Source of the DNA: Mycolicibacter heraklionensis
GTDB lineage: Bacteria; Actinomycetota; Actinomycetes; Mycobacteriales; Mycobacteriaceae
Assembly: GCF_019645815.1 (NCBI RefSeq)
Contig: NZ_CP080997.1
Coordinates: forward strand, 1,240,001 to 1,304,000
Direction of reading: 5' to 3'
Length of the DNA stretch: 64,000 nt
Below the pieces are notes generated by a model that saw only the letters and a list, made by a program, of their open reading frames with translations, ran no database searches and was not told where the DNA came from. Made by a program: the position numbers and the translations under genes. Positions 43,894 through 53,262 of this stretch are shown here, piece after piece; position 1 is the stretch's first letter, and every line of letters begins with the position of its first letter.

Positions 43894-44610
43894 ATGGACC
43901 TGGCGCCCATCTCCCGCACCGCACTCTCCGACGCGATCTTCGTGCGGCTTGTCGAAGAGATTCTGACCGGACGCCTGCTGGCCGGTGAGCCGCTTCCGTC
44001 GGAGCGCGAACTGGCGCTGACTCTGCAGGTCAACCGGCATGCGGTCCGCGAAGCACTCAAGCGGCTGCAACAGGCGGGACTGGTCCGTATCAGTCACGGC
44101 GGAAAGACCCGGGTGCTGGACTGGCGGGAAAGCGCCGGCCTGGATGCCCTGACCGGGTTGGCCGTCGCCGGGGCGATCCCGGCGCGCCAGATCATCGGCG
44201 ACGTCGCGGTGATGCGACGCTCGATCGCCGCGGACGCCGCGCGGCTCTGCGCGCGGAACGCTTCGGGAGAACAGCGGGCCGCGATCACCGCGGCTGCCGC
44301 GGAGTATCCGACCTCCGGGGACCTCACCGCGGTCAGCGACGCCGACTTGGCGTTCTGGATCGCCGTAATTGACGGATCCGGCAATATCGCCTATCGGCTG
44401 GCTCTCAACACCTTGGTCGCGGCCTACGACGAGATCGGCCGCGACGCCATCTACGCGCTGGGTGCCGCCGAGTTTGCCGACCGCAGCTCCCACATCGATC
44501 TCGCCGCCGCGATCGCCGGAGCCGACGAGGACGCGGCGTACCGCCTCGCCGACGAGTTGCTGACCCGGTTCGTCACGGCCTGCCAGGCCGGCGCCGAGGG
44601 GGAGGGATAG
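43894..44610 (+). CDS. GntR/FadR-family regulator
   Basis: 238 residues. N-terminal winged helix (about 10-75) with LVEEILTGRLLAGEPLPSEREL and HAVREALKRLQQAGLVRIS (the GntR signature), then an all-helical FCD ligand domain with Asp/His residues for metal-acid binding. FadR-type proteins sense acyl-CoA or carboxylic acids. The desaturase-like gene follows after four bases, so it is a likely target, together with autoregulation through the operator at 43843. Confidence 0.93.
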   Translation: MDLAPISRTALSDAIFVRLVEEILTGRLLAGEPLPSERELALTLQVNRHAVREALKRLQQAGLVRISHGGKTRVLDWRESAGLDALTGLAVAGAIPARQIIGDVAVMRRSIAADAARLCARNASGEQRAAITAAAAEYPTSGDLTAVSDADLAFWIAVIDGSGNIAYRLALNTLVAAYDEIGRDAIYALGAAEFADRSSHIDLAAAIAGADEDAAYRLADELLTRFVTACQAGAEGEG

Positions 44611-44614
44611 CCGC

Positions 44615-45442
44615 ATGTTTGACCTGATCGCGCACGCCATCCCGGTCTTCGTACTCTGCCTGCTGCTGGAAGTCGTGTCGTTCGCCGTGCGGCCCGACGA
44701 CGACGAGCGCGGCTACGAACTGCGCGATACCGGCACCAGTCTGACGATGGGCATCGGCAACGTGATCATCAACATCGGCTGGAAGCTGGTGGTACTGGCG
44801 GTCTTCAGCGGGGTCTATCTGCTGGCGCCGGTTCACCTTCCGGCCGCCAACCCGCTGACCTGGATCGCGCTGTTTGTCGCCGACGACTTCGCCTACTACT
44901 GGTATCACCGCACCCACCACACCATCCGGGTGTTCTGGGCCAGCCACGTGGTGCACCACTCCAGCCAGCACTACAACCTGTCCACCGCCCTGCGTCAGAC
45001 CTGGACGCCGTTCACCGCGGTCCCGTTCTGGATCCTGTTGGCGTTCGCCGGTTTCGCCCCGTGGATGATCCTGCTGCAGCAGTCGGTCAGCCTGCTCTAC
45101 CAGTTCTTCATCCACACTGAGCGGGTCGGCAAGCTCTGGCGGCCAATCGAGTTCGTCTTCAACACCCCGTCACACCATCGGGTGCACCACGGGGCGAACC
45201 CGCAATACCTCGACAAGAACTACGGCGGAATCCTCATCGTGTGGGACCGGCTGTTCGGCACGTTTGAGCCCGAGGACGAGCGCGCGGTCTACGGGTTGAC
45301 CAAGAACATCGACACGTTCAATCCGGTGCGGGTGGCCACCCACGAGTACGTCGCTATCTGGCGCGACATCCGCGCGGCGCGTAGTTGGCGTGCGGTGTGG
45401 GGCCACCTGTTTCGCGGCCCGGGATGGGCACCGGCCGGCTAG
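44615..45442 (+). CDS. Sterol desaturase/fatty acid hydroxylase family protein
   Basis: 275 residues with three to four membrane segments and the di-iron histidine boxes: YYWYHRTHHTIRVFWASHVVHHSSQHYN (in pieces, HRTHH and HVVHHSS) and NTPSHHRVHHG. The family hydroxylates or desaturates sterols and fatty acids using oxygen. Membrane enzyme, in operon with the GntR regulator. Its last four bases overlap the convergent enoyl-CoA hydratase. Confidence 0.9.
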   Translation: MFDLIAHAIPVFVLCLLLEVVSFAVRPDDDERGYELRDTGTSLTMGIGNVIINIGWKLVVLAVFSGVYLLAPVHLPAANPLTWIALFVADDFAYYWYHRTHHTIRVFWASHVVHHSSQHYNLSTALRQTWTPFTAVPFWILLAFAGFAPWMILLQQSVSLLYQFFIHTERVGKLWRPIEFVFNTPSHHRVHHGANPQYLDKNYGGILIVWDRLFGTFEPEDERAVYGLTKNIDTFNPVRVATHEYVAIWRDIRAARSWRAVWGHLFRGPGWAPAG

Positions 45443-46320
45443 GAGTTGGGCTTGACCCACTCATCGTAGAACGGCGGCATCGCCGAGGCCCGGGAGGTGA
45501 ACTGCGGGTCGCGCTTCTCCAGAAACGCGCGCACCCCGTCGGCGCCGTCACCGATGCTGGTGTAGAACATCGCCAACGAGTCCACCCGGTGCGCCTCGAC
45601 CGGGTCGGGCTGCGCGGAGTTGCGGTAGAGCATCTGGCGGATCAACGCGAAAGACACCGGCGAGCGGCCCTTGGTCCAGGCGTCGGCGATCGCCCGTGCC
45701 TCGGCCAGGAGTGTCTCTGGTTCGTGGACGGACTGGGCGATCCCGCAGGCGCGCGCGCCCTCGGCGTCGAGGATGTCAGCACGGTAGAGCAGGTCCAAAG
45801 CCGTTGGCACACCGACGATGCGGGGCAGGAACCACGTGGAGCAGGCCTCCGGGGTGATCCCCAGCTTCCCGAACACCAGGCCGAAGCGTGCCTTGGTCGA
45901 GAACAGCCGGGCGTCCATCGCCAGCATCATGGTGGCGCCGATGCCGACCGCGGCGCCATTGACCGCGGCGATCACCGGCTTGCGACAGCCGTAGATCGCC
46001 AGCGTCACCCGTCCGCCGGTGTCGCGCACCCGGGCCAGCTCCGGGTCGTCGAGGTCGGCCATGTCGGCCAGTGATGGCGACTTGGACTCATCGAGCCCGA
46101 ACACGTTGCCCGAGCTGGACAGGTCCATGCCCGCACAGAACGCGCGCCCGGAGCCGGTGACGATCACCGCGCGGACGGCGTCGTTGTTGTTGACCTCGAC
46201 GAAGGTGCGCTCCAGCTCCTCGGCCATTTCGACGGTGAACGCGTTGAGATTGTCCGGTCGGTCCAGGTACACGGTGAGAATGCCGTCTTCGACCTCGTGA
46301 CGCAGCGTGTTGAACTCCAT
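45439..46320 (-). CDS. Enoyl-CoA hydratase/isomerase
   Basis: 293 residues, crotonase fold. Oxyanion segments GRAFCAGMDLSS and AAVNGAAVGIGATMMLAMD; catalytic Glu candidates in LGITPEACSTWFLPRIVG. The long insert NVFGLDESKSPSLADMADLDDPE distinguishes it from short-chain hydratases. TAGCCT (46332-46327) and six bases before ATG 46320 suggest a leaderless message, divergent from the MerR gene. Substrate unknown. Confidence 0.9.
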   Translation of the reverse strand: MEFNTLRHEVEDGILTVYLDRPDNLNAFTVEMAEELERTFVEVNNNDAVRAVIVTGSGRAFCAGMDLSSSGNVFGLDESKSPSLADMADLDDPELARVRDTGGRVTLAIYGCRKPVIAAVNGAAVGIGATMMLAMDARLFSTKARFGLVFGKLGITPEACSTWFLPRIVGVPTALDLLYRADILDAEGARACGIAQSVHEPETLLAEARAIADAWTKGRSPVSFALIRQMLYRNSAQPDPVEAHRVDSLAMFYTSIGDGADGVRAFLEKRDPQFTSRASAMPPFYDEWVKPNS

Positions 46321-46384
46321 GCGCCGAGGCTAGTTGCACCGATCTGTTGACTCTGCCCCCGGGGGAGATTCGAGACTGGACTGC

Positions 46385-47191
46385 ATGCCGACACTGTTGC
46401 CCATCGGGGACTTCTCCCGGATGACCTATCTGACCGTCAAGGCGTTGCGGCTCTATCACGAACGCGGCCTGCTGGCGCCCGTGCGAGTGGACCCGTCGTC
46501 GGGCTACCGCTACTACAGCCCGGACCAGGTGCCACTCGCCCAAGTCATCCGCCGGCTGCGCGATCTGGGCATGCCGCTGGACGAGCTGACCGAAGTGGTC
46601 CGCGCCGAGCAGGTCACCGACCGCAACCGGGCCATCGTGGCTCACCTGCAACGACTCCAGGACCGCCTGGCGCAAACGCAGGCCAGCGTGGAGTCGCTGC
46701 GGGCGCTGCTCGAAGACTCCGGCGACGCCTGCGACGTCGCCTACCGGTCGGTGCCGGCGACGCTGGCGGCCGCGGTCGTCGACCAGGTCGCGATGGCAGA
46801 CATCGATGACTGGTGGACGCAGGCGTTCACCGAGGTCGACGCCGCGGTGGCCGGTGACGCTGCGGGGGTTCGCGCTGCGCTGTACTCGGCGGAGTTCTTC
46901 GAGGCCGGCGGGGGAGAGGTGATCGCGTTCCGGCCGGTGGGTGTCGCGACGGCCCGGGGCAGAGTTCGACCGCTGGAGATTCCCGCGGCGGAACTGGCGG
47001 TCGCGGTGCACCGCGGGGAGTTCGGCGAGCTGGATCGCACCTACGCCGCGCTGGGCACCCACGTTGCCGAACGCGAACTGGGTGTCGACGGACCGATCCG
47101 CGAGTACTACCGGGTGTCCGGTTACGACACCGACGACGAGGCAGCGCATCGCACCGAGGTGTGCTGGCCGATCTTCCGCACCAAATCCTGA
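46385..47191 (+). CDS. MerR-family regulator with GyrI-like domain
   Basis: 268 residues from ATG 46385. MerR helix-turn-helix (about 5-75: FSRMTYLTVKALRLYHERGLL, SGYRYYSPDQ), a coiled-coil, and a C-terminal GyrI/BmrR-like small-molecule domain (about 120-265). BmrR-type proteins activate drug-efflux or detoxification genes on ligand binding. The glyoxalase-like gene follows after 21 bases and may be the target. Confidence 0.92.
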   Translation: MPTLLPIGDFSRMTYLTVKALRLYHERGLLAPVRVDPSSGYRYYSPDQVPLAQVIRRLRDLGMPLDELTEVVRAEQVTDRNRAIVAHLQRLQDRLAQTQASVESLRALLEDSGDACDVAYRSVPATLAAAVVDQVAMADIDDWWTQAFTEVDAAVAGDAAGVRAALYSAEFFEAGGGEVIAFRPVGVATARGRVRPLEIPAAELAVAVHRGEFGELDRTYAALGTHVAERELGVDGPIREYYRVSGYDTDDEAAHRTEVCWPIFRTKS

Positions 47192-47212
47192 CCCACGACA
47201 AGGAGTTCACCC

Positions 47213-47563
47213 ATGGAGATCACACTGCACACGGTCACTTTCGACTGCGCCGACGCCGACAAGCTGGCGCGGTTCTGGTCGCAACTGCTGGAGCGACCGC
47301 TCGACGACGGTGCCACCGCCGAATTCGCGTCCATCGGTGTATCAGCGCACACGGCACCGCACCTGGCGTTCGTGCGGGTGCCAGAAGCCAAGCAGGTCAA
47401 GAACCGGGTGCACGTCGACCTCGTCGCGGCCGATCTGGCCGCCGCGGTCGAGCGGGCCCTGGAACTCGGCGCCGCCCGATTGGCCGACCACGCCGACGAC
47501 GGCTACCGGTGGAGCACTCTGGCGGACCCCGAGGGCAACGAGTTCGACATCGTGGCGGCCTGA
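47213..47563 (+). CDS. Glyoxalase/VOC-family protein
   Basis: 116 residues, ACAAGGAG-like site before ATG 47213. VOC fold with VTFDCADADKLARFWSQLL, HLAFVRVPEAK, RVHVDLVAADL and LADPEGNEFDIVAA, a form common in resistance or dioxygenase-like proteins. Metal ligands are plausible at His (RVHVD) and Glu (GNEFD). Second gene after merR; next gene starts one base after its stop. Confidence 0.88.
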   Translation: MEITLHTVTFDCADADKLARFWSQLLERPLDDGATAEFASIGVSAHTAPHLAFVRVPEAKQVKNRVHVDLVAADLAAAVERALELGAARLADHADDGYRWSTLADPEGNEFDIVAA

Positions 47564-47564
47564 G

Positions 47565-48044
47565 ATGTCATTGCTGGCAGATGCATTGGTGGCCACCGGG
47601 CCCGTCGCCGAACATCGTGACGCGATGGCGCTGTACGGATGGTTGGTGGGCGGCCGCTGGGATCTGGACATCACCTGGTTCGGCGACGACGGCACCCGCC
47701 AAGTCTCCGGCTGGATGGTCGCAGACTGGGTGCTCGACGGACGGGCCGTCCAGGACGTCTGGCATGCCGAGGGCCTCTTTCATGGGACGACGCTGCGCGT
47801 CTACGACGCGGCTATCGACGCCTGGCACATCCAGTGGACCGAACCGCAACTGGGACTTCAGCTGCACCAACTGGGCAGAACCGACGCGGAGGGGATCGTG
47901 CAGGACGGCACCCTGCCGGACGGCTCCGCGATCCGATGGAGCTTCCGCGACATCGGCCCGGACTCCTTTCGCTGGCGAGACGAACGCAGCGACGACGGGC
48001 GCACCTGGGTGCTCAAGCAGGAGTATCTCGCCCGTCGCCGCTGA
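47565..48044 (+). CDS. Hypothetical protein
   Basis: 159 residues from ATG 47565, directly after the VOC gene stop, so same operon. Beta-rich sequence with many Trp (LYGWLVGGRWDLDITWF, WMVADWVLDGRAVQDVWHA), like lipocalin-type or DUF1579-type ligand-binding barrels; assignment is tentative. Co-transcription with merR and VOC points to a detoxification role (inference). Confidence 0.75.
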   Translation: MSLLADALVATGPVAEHRDAMALYGWLVGGRWDLDITWFGDDGTRQVSGWMVADWVLDGRAVQDVWHAEGLFHGTTLRVYDAAIDAWHIQWTEPQLGLQLHQLGRTDAEGIVQDGTLPDGSAIRWSFRDIGPDSFRWRDERSDDGRTWVLKQEYLARRR

Positions 48045-48052
48045 ATCCGGTG

Positions 48053-51000
48053 TCACGCGCTAACAGCGTCCTTCGCACTGGCGCTCGGCAAGAAGCGGGG
48101 CGCGATGCCCGCCGCGGTGGTCGCGACCGCCGCCGATCCCAGCGCCTGAGCCCAGCCGATCGGACCCAGCGGCGTGCAGCCCATGAACTGGCTGATACCG
48201 GGGATGCTGATCAACAGTGCCATTGCCGCGAACGACCCGCCCGCGGTCGCCAGCAGCACCGGCGAGCGTGACTCCAACAGTGTCTGGCCCAGCTGGGTGG
48301 TCACCAGGGCGACCAGCGCCACGGTGGATGCGCGTCGGGGAAAACCGGTGAGCCGCGCCATGAACCAGGCCGCAAGGGTTGCACTGGCCGTGGTCGTGCC
48401 ACGCAGCGCCACCGCGCGCAACAGCGCCTTCTCGTCGGGCCCGCGACCCCCGAAGGGCATGGGCCGCCGGGGTTGGCTGATCGCGAGCGCGGTGGCCGGG
48501 AACGCGTCGGTCACGATGTTGACCAGCAGCAGTTGCCGGGTGCTCAACGGTGACTGACCGGTCAGCGCGCTGCCGATGATCGCGAACAGTGCGCCGCTGG
48601 CGTTACCGCCCAGCAGCACCGCCACCGCCGCCTGCACCCGCTGCCACAGTTGGCTGCCCTCGTTGAGGGCGTCCAGCAGGGTCTCGATCTTGCCGTCGAG
48701 CAGCACCACGTCGGCGGCCGTGTGGGCGGCGTCGCTGCCCTGGGCGACGATCCCGATGCCGACCGTGGCGGCCCGGATTGCGGAGGCGTCGTTGGCGCCG
48801 TCCCCGACCATCGCCGACACCTTGCCGCTGCGTTCCAGCGCCTGCACCACCTGCACCTTGTTCGCCGGCGACATGCGGGCGAACACCACCCGCTCGGCCA
48901 CCGCACGTTCCTGCTCCTTGCCCGAGAGGGTTTCCCATTCCGAGCCGGTGATGACCTGATCGGGAGACAGCTGAACGCCCATCTTGCGGGCGATGGCTCG
49001 GCCGGTGGTCGGGTGATCGCCGGTGACCATCCGAATGGGCACCTGGCGGCGGTGCAGCTCGGCGAGCAGGCCGGCAGACCCGGCGCGGGGGGTGTCGGCG
49101 ATGCCGACGAAGCCGACCAGGGTCAAGCCCTCGGCGCACTGCTGGGCCATGGCCGCGAGCTGGGCTTCGGGGTCGTCGGGATCGGCCGAAAGCGACTGCA
49201 CCTGAGCGGGACTGAGCTCACGCCGTGCTACCGCGAGCACCCGCAGTCCTTCGTCGGCCAGTTGCTCCACCACATCGTGGATGTCGGCCGCGACATCGTC
49301 GCAGGCAGCCAGTATCACCTCGGGTGCCCCCTTGATGGTCAATTCGGTGCCGAACACCGATGCCGCGAAGGGCCGCCCGGAACGGAACGGCAGATGGGCG
49401 TCGGCGGCCCCCGGCGCGACGGCGCCGGGCACGGATTCGGCCGCCGCCACGATCGCGGCGTCGGTGGCGTCGACGTGGCTCGGTCCCTTGGCCGACGGTG
49501 TCGCACGTACCGCGCAACGCAGCACCTCGTCATGGGAATGACCGGCTGCCGTCCGCACCTCGGTGACCCGCAACCGGTTCTCGCTCAACGTACCGGTCTT
49601 GTCGAAGCACACCACGTCGACGCGGCCCAGGGCCTCAACGGAGCGGGGGACCCGTACCAGCACACCGGATTTGGTGAGGCGCTGCGCTGAGGCGTGCTGA
49701 GCCAGCGTCGCCACCACCGGCAGGCCCTCGGGGACAGCGGCGACGGCCACCGACACTCCGTTGGCCACCGCCTGCTGCAGCCGGGTGGCCCGCAACACCC
49801 CGAGCACGCTGACCAGACCGCCGGCCATCAGACTCAGCGGCCAGGTCCGGCTGGTGATCTGTCCGAGCTGATGGGTCAGGCCGATATCCCCGTGCCGGCT
49901 GGTGACAAGGTCGGCGGCGCGCCGCACCTCGGTGTCGGGGCCCACCGCGGTCACCAACGCCAGACCGGTCCCGGAGGCCACGGTGGTGCCCGCGAACAGC
50001 ATGCAGCGCCGCTCGGCCAGCTCGGCGCCCGGGGTGGCGTCGATCTGCTTGGTCACCGGCAACGACTCACCGGTCAGTGAGGCCTCGTCGACCTCCAACT
50101 TCTCCTGTTCGATCACACGGGCGTCCGCGGGCACCACATCGTCGGGACCCACCTCGATCAGATCCCCACGCTGCAGCTGCTCGGGGAGCACTTGAACACG
50201 GTCGCGTGCGCCATCGGGCCGGATCGTCACCTTCCAGGCGGGCGGGATCTGCTCGGCCAGTAGCCGATCCAGCCGCAGCTCGGCACTCAACCGTTGGCCG
50301 GCCGCCAGGACGGCGTTGCTGACCAGGACAGAGCCGACCATGAGCGCGTCGATTGGCGCGCCCAGCAGCGCGGTGGCAGCGGCACCCAGTCCGAGGACGG
50401 GCGTCAGCGGGTCGGACAGTTCGTCACGCACCGCATCGAGGAACTGCCAGACCACGTGCCGCTTGGCGGTGCCGGCGTCCGGCGCGAAGTCGGGCTGCGA
50501 CGGCGAGGACAAGGCGGCACGCACCTGTTCGACCGACATCGCATGCCATTCGTCGACGGGGACCGGCCGGGGCAGCGGCGCCGTGATCACCTGGCGGGCC
50601 GACCAGTAGCCGGACACCAGACCCACGGCCGCGCCCAGCGCGACCGGTTCGGGACCGCGTCCTCGCACCGTGGGAATGAGCAGCATCGAACCCAATGCCG
50701 AAGCGCCGGTGGATAAGGCGATACCAAGGCGGGTGGCCGCCTGGGCTGCGGGCAGGGCATGCAGTACCCGCCATACCCCGGACAAGTCATCGACGATCAG
50801 GTCCGCCACCGGCTCGCTGGCGTCGGGCAGGATGCCGACGCCGAGGTCGGCCGCCGACAGCGCCTGGGTAGCCGTCGAGGAGATCACCGCGACGGTGTGG
50901 CCTTCCTGTTGGTAGGCCCGCACCGCGTCGAGCAGCGCTTCGTCGATCGAATCGCCTGTCATTGGAGCGATTTCGTCGAACGCGGGCCGAAGTACACCCA

Positions 51001-52009
51001 GGCCGATGGCGTCGTCCGCGGTCACTGTCTGCACCTGGGCGCGCTGTGTCTCAGCGAGTGTCGCTGCCGCCAGCGGATGCGGGGCCGGAGCAAACAGTGC
51101 CTCGGTGCCGGGGCGGCCGGTGACGGGATGCCAACCTGGCCGCAGGTCACCTTCCTCGAGCATCGCCCGGGCGCTCTCCCAGGCGGTCAGATCCTTCTCG
51201 TCGGCGCCGCGAAGTCGCGCCAAGCGCAACGACTCGGTCCGCAGCACCCGCGGATCGAAGATCACCACGTCGACGCGGTCCAGCCGGCGCAGGCTGTCAG
51301 GGTCGATCTGCAGTGCCTCGTCCCGGTTCGCCAGCCCGCGGCCCAACGTGGCTGCGAACGATTCGTGAGTGGCTCGGGTCGCTTTGGGCACCGCGACCAG
51401 TGCGGCATTGCCGGCCAGTTCGGGGTCGCGACTGGTCGCGGCGACGACGGCTGCGCCGATCGCCTGAATCCAGGTCCCGCGTTGCAGGTTTTGGTCGACC
51501 GGGCTCTCCGGGGATTCCGCCGTGCGCTGGGCCGACCCGGCAACCGGACGGGCCAGCTCCGGCTCGCGCCGCGCCCAGGCCCGGGCGTCGGCGCGCGCTT
51601 CGGCGGCCCTGATGGTGTTGATCGCCAGGTCCACGGCCAACATCGACGGCGCCGCCCCGAGTGCGTTGACGGCGGTGGTCGCCATCCCCAACGCAGTGGC
51701 GGTGGCGCGCTTGCCGATTCGTTCCTCCAGCAGACGGCGCAGTTGTGGCTGGTGGTCCAGGGTGATGACAGCGCCCTGGAGACTGGAGGGCAACCGGCGA
51801 AACCGCAGAACGCGACTGGCAACTGCGAGACCCAGGCCGACGGCGTTGATGCCGGCCATCGCGGCGCTGCTGACCGCTATCAGACCATCGCCGGGTTCGG
51901 GGGCCGGGCGAAGGTGTCGCCGTGGGTGCTCGACCTCCGCCGGCGGGTCGGCAACCACGTCATAGCCCGGTTCGGCATCGTCGATCAGAGCGGCTATCGA
52001 GGGGGGCAT
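48053..52009 (-). CDS. Large P-type cation ATPase (CtpI/CtpH-like)
   Basis: 1318 residues from ATG 52009, with GAAGGAG five bases upstream. A long N-terminal extension of about 500 residues precedes the pump core: TGES actuator loop, phosphorylation motif DKTGT at about residue 802, ATP-binding KGAPE, GDGANDASAI hinge, and C-terminal membrane helices. The core resembles Ca/Mg-type P2 ATPases; the extension is the feature of mycobacterial CtpH/CtpI, and the ion is uncertain. Possible DosR-like words lie upstream. Confidence 0.92.
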   Translation of the reverse strand: MPPSIAALIDDAEPGYDVVADPPAEVEHPRRHLRPAPEPGDGLIAVSSAAMAGINAVGLGLAVASRVLRFRRLPSSLQGAVITLDHQPQLRRLLEERIGKRATATALGMATTAVNALGAAPSMLAVDLAINTIRAAEARADARAWARREPELARPVAGSAQRTAESPESPVDQNLQRGTWIQAIGAAVVAATSRDPELAGNAALVAVPKATRATHESFAATLGRGLANRDEALQIDPDSLRRLDRVDVVIFDPRVLRTESLRLARLRGADEKDLTAWESARAMLEEGDLRPGWHPVTGRPGTEALFAPAPHPLAAATLAETQRAQVQTVTADDAIGLGVLRPAFDEIAPMTGDSIDEALLDAVRAYQQEGHTVAVISSTATQALSAADLGVGILPDASEPVADLIVDDLSGVWRVLHALPAAQAATRLGIALSTGASALGSMLLIPTVRGRGPEPVALGAAVGLVSGYWSARQVITAPLPRPVPVDEWHAMSVEQVRAALSSPSQPDFAPDAGTAKRHVVWQFLDAVRDELSDPLTPVLGLGAAATALLGAPIDALMVGSVLVSNAVLAAGQRLSAELRLDRLLAEQIPPAWKVTIRPDGARDRVQVLPEQLQRGDLIEVGPDDVVPADARVIEQEKLEVDEASLTGESLPVTKQIDATPGAELAERRCMLFAGTTVASGTGLALVTAVGPDTEVRRAADLVTSRHGDIGLTHQLGQITSRTWPLSLMAGGLVSVLGVLRATRLQQAVANGVSVAVAAVPEGLPVVATLAQHASAQRLTKSGVLVRVPRSVEALGRVDVVCFDKTGTLSENRLRVTEVRTAAGHSHDEVLRCAVRATPSAKGPSHVDATDAAIVAAAESVPGAVAPGAADAHLPFRSGRPFAASVFGTELTIKGAPEVILAACDDVAADIHDVVEQLADEGLRVLAVARRELSPAQVQSLSADPDDPEAQLAAMAQQCAEGLTLVGFVGIADTPRAGSAGLLAELHRRQVPIRMVTGDHPTTGRAIARKMGVQLSPDQVITGSEWETLSGKEQERAVAERVVFARMSPANKVQVVQALERSGKVSAMVGDGANDASAIRAATVGIGIVAQGSDAAHTAADVVLLDGKIETLLDALNEGSQLWQRVQAAVAVLLGGNASGALFAIIGSALTGQSPLSTRQLLLVNIVTDAFPATALAISQPRRPMPFGGRGPDEKALLRAVALRGTTTASATLAAWFMARLTGFPRRASTVALVALVTTQLGQTLLESRSPVLLATAGGSFAAMALLISIPGISQFMGCTPLGPIGWAQALGSAAVATTAAGIAPRFLPSASAKDAVSA

Positions 52010-52054
52010 CGGTCTCCTTCGCTCGGCGACCGAATCCTTGGAGATAGCCCGCGG

Positions 52055-52089
52055 GACCTTCGGTCGACATGGTGAATCGTCCGAAGGTC
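52055..52089. promoter_or_regulatory. Inverted repeat upstream of the P-type ATPase
   Basis: GACCTTCGG (52055-52063) and CCGAAGGTC (52081-52089) form perfect 9-base arms 17 bases apart, about 45-80 bases before the ATPase start. The left part, GGGACCTTCGGTC, also recalls DosR boxes (GGGACTTNNGGCCC-like). 52090-52296 otherwise holds no gene. Confidence 0.35.
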
Positions 52090-52296
52090 TCGCTCGCGAA
52101 AGTCCTGGGTCCGCTGAATGACCGGGCGGGTCGAACCGCCGTATTGACGACCATTCACATCCGCCACCGGTGTGGCGGGTAGGAACTACTCCCCTTCCCG
52201 ATCGAACCTAGGGCCGGCAGGCAGCGGACAGCTGAACGCCGGCGAGACCCGACTTGAAATGCCGGTGAATGCTCTGCGTCGCAGACGGTTCCAGGT

Positions 52297-53187
52297 TCAG
52301 GCGCCCGGCGACCAATAGGCGAGCATCTCGGCGAAGGTGTCGAATGCCGGTTTCGAAATGCCGTAGGGAGCCTCGAAGTGCAGGCTCAACGGGAAGCCCA
52401 ATTCGGCCACCCCGTCGATCACCCGCTTATACAGATCGAGCAACAGGCGGCGTTTGACGTCGGGTTCGCCTGCGGCCAGAGTCCGCACGAAGGCCTGCTC
52501 GGCGGCGACGGCTTCGTTGCCCGGGTCCTGGATCAGCCAATCGATCAGCCCGACTTTGGACTCCATCTTCGGCACGAAGCCGAACGACAACAGGACCTCC
52601 GGCCGGTGGTCACTGGCGTGCTTGAAGTCGCGGAGGAATCCCACAATCGCATCGGAGTAGAGCAGCTGTGTCATCCCGAAGGTGGCGCCCCGGTCGCATT
52701 TGAAGGCGAAGCGTTCCTGCTCTGAGTCTCGTGTCGGGATGAGGATGACACCCCGGTTGTCGACCAGATCGTCGAATTTCGACAGGGCATCGGTGGGTGC
52801 GACGCCGCTGCCCTCACCGTCGTTCAGCGTGCGCGGGACGCCGACGAAGATGATTCCGTCGAACCCGGCCTGGCGCAGACCCGACAGTCGCGTCCGCAGT
52901 GCCGTCTCGTCGAGGAAGGCGGTGACCTGCGTGCACAGCCCGTGTACGCCGGGCAGTTCGGGGTGAATGACCGACCAGAAGTCGGAGACATCGAGTTTGG
53001 GTTGGATCTCGACCGGCCGGTCGTCATCCTCGGGGATCAACCCGGGGATCATGACATGACCGATCCGGCCCGCGATACCCGCTTGCTCGGATAACTGCAG
53101 GACCTTGTGGGCCTCTTCGCGGGCGTGCTCGACTCCGCGATCGGTGTTGGGCGGCACCAATTCCAGTGCGATGGTGTTCAACGGCAC
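52297..53187 (-). CDS. Mycobacterial-type methylenetetrahydrofolate reductase
   Basis: 296 residues from GTG 53187, chosen because GGAG lies seven bases upstream and because the longer frame to 53253 runs through a perfect hairpin. Matches the Rv2172c family (ALELVPPN, GRIGHVMIPG, PELPGVHGLCTQVTAF, PTDALSKFDDLV, FKCDRGATFGMTQLLYSDAIVGFL in parts, GLIDWLIQDPGN), a non-canonical MTHFR that makes 5-methyl-THF. Lies 75 bases downstream of metE on the same strand and would supply its methyl donor, under the same B12 riboswitch if read through. Confidence 0.88.
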   Translation of the reverse strand: MPLNTIALELVPPNTDRGVEHAREEAHKVLQLSEQAGIAGRIGHVMIPGLIPEDDDRPVEIQPKLDVSDFWSVIHPELPGVHGLCTQVTAFLDETALRTRLSGLRQAGFDGIIFVGVPRTLNDGEGSGVAPTDALSKFDDLVDNRGVILIPTRDSEQERFAFKCDRGATFGMTQLLYSDAIVGFLRDFKHASDHRPEVLLSFGFVPKMESKVGLIDWLIQDPGNEAVAAEQAFVRTLAAGEPDVKRRLLLDLYKRVIDGVAELGFPLSLHFEAPYGISKPAFDTFAEMLAYWSPGA

Positions 53188-53214
53188 CAGGGGACTCCGT
53201 ATCTCATTAGAACG

Positions 53215-53256
53215 GACATGTTGCGCCCCAGAGACAGCTCTGGGGCGCAACATGTC
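53215..53256. other. Perfect 19-bp hairpin between metE and MTHFR
   Basis: Arms GACATGTTGCGCCCCAGAG and its exact complement enclose a 4-base loop (53234-53237). No T-run follows on either strand, so it is not a classical terminator. It starts seven bases after the metE stop; it may be a processing, attenuation or stability element, or a small palindromic insertion. Confidence 0.9.
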
Positions 53257-53262
53257 AGACGG

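Noticed and set aside
52297..53253. ATG 53253 as the MTHFR start
   Set aside because: The first codons would lie inside the perfect hairpin next to the metE stop; GTG 53187 has a ribosome site and matches the family N-terminus.
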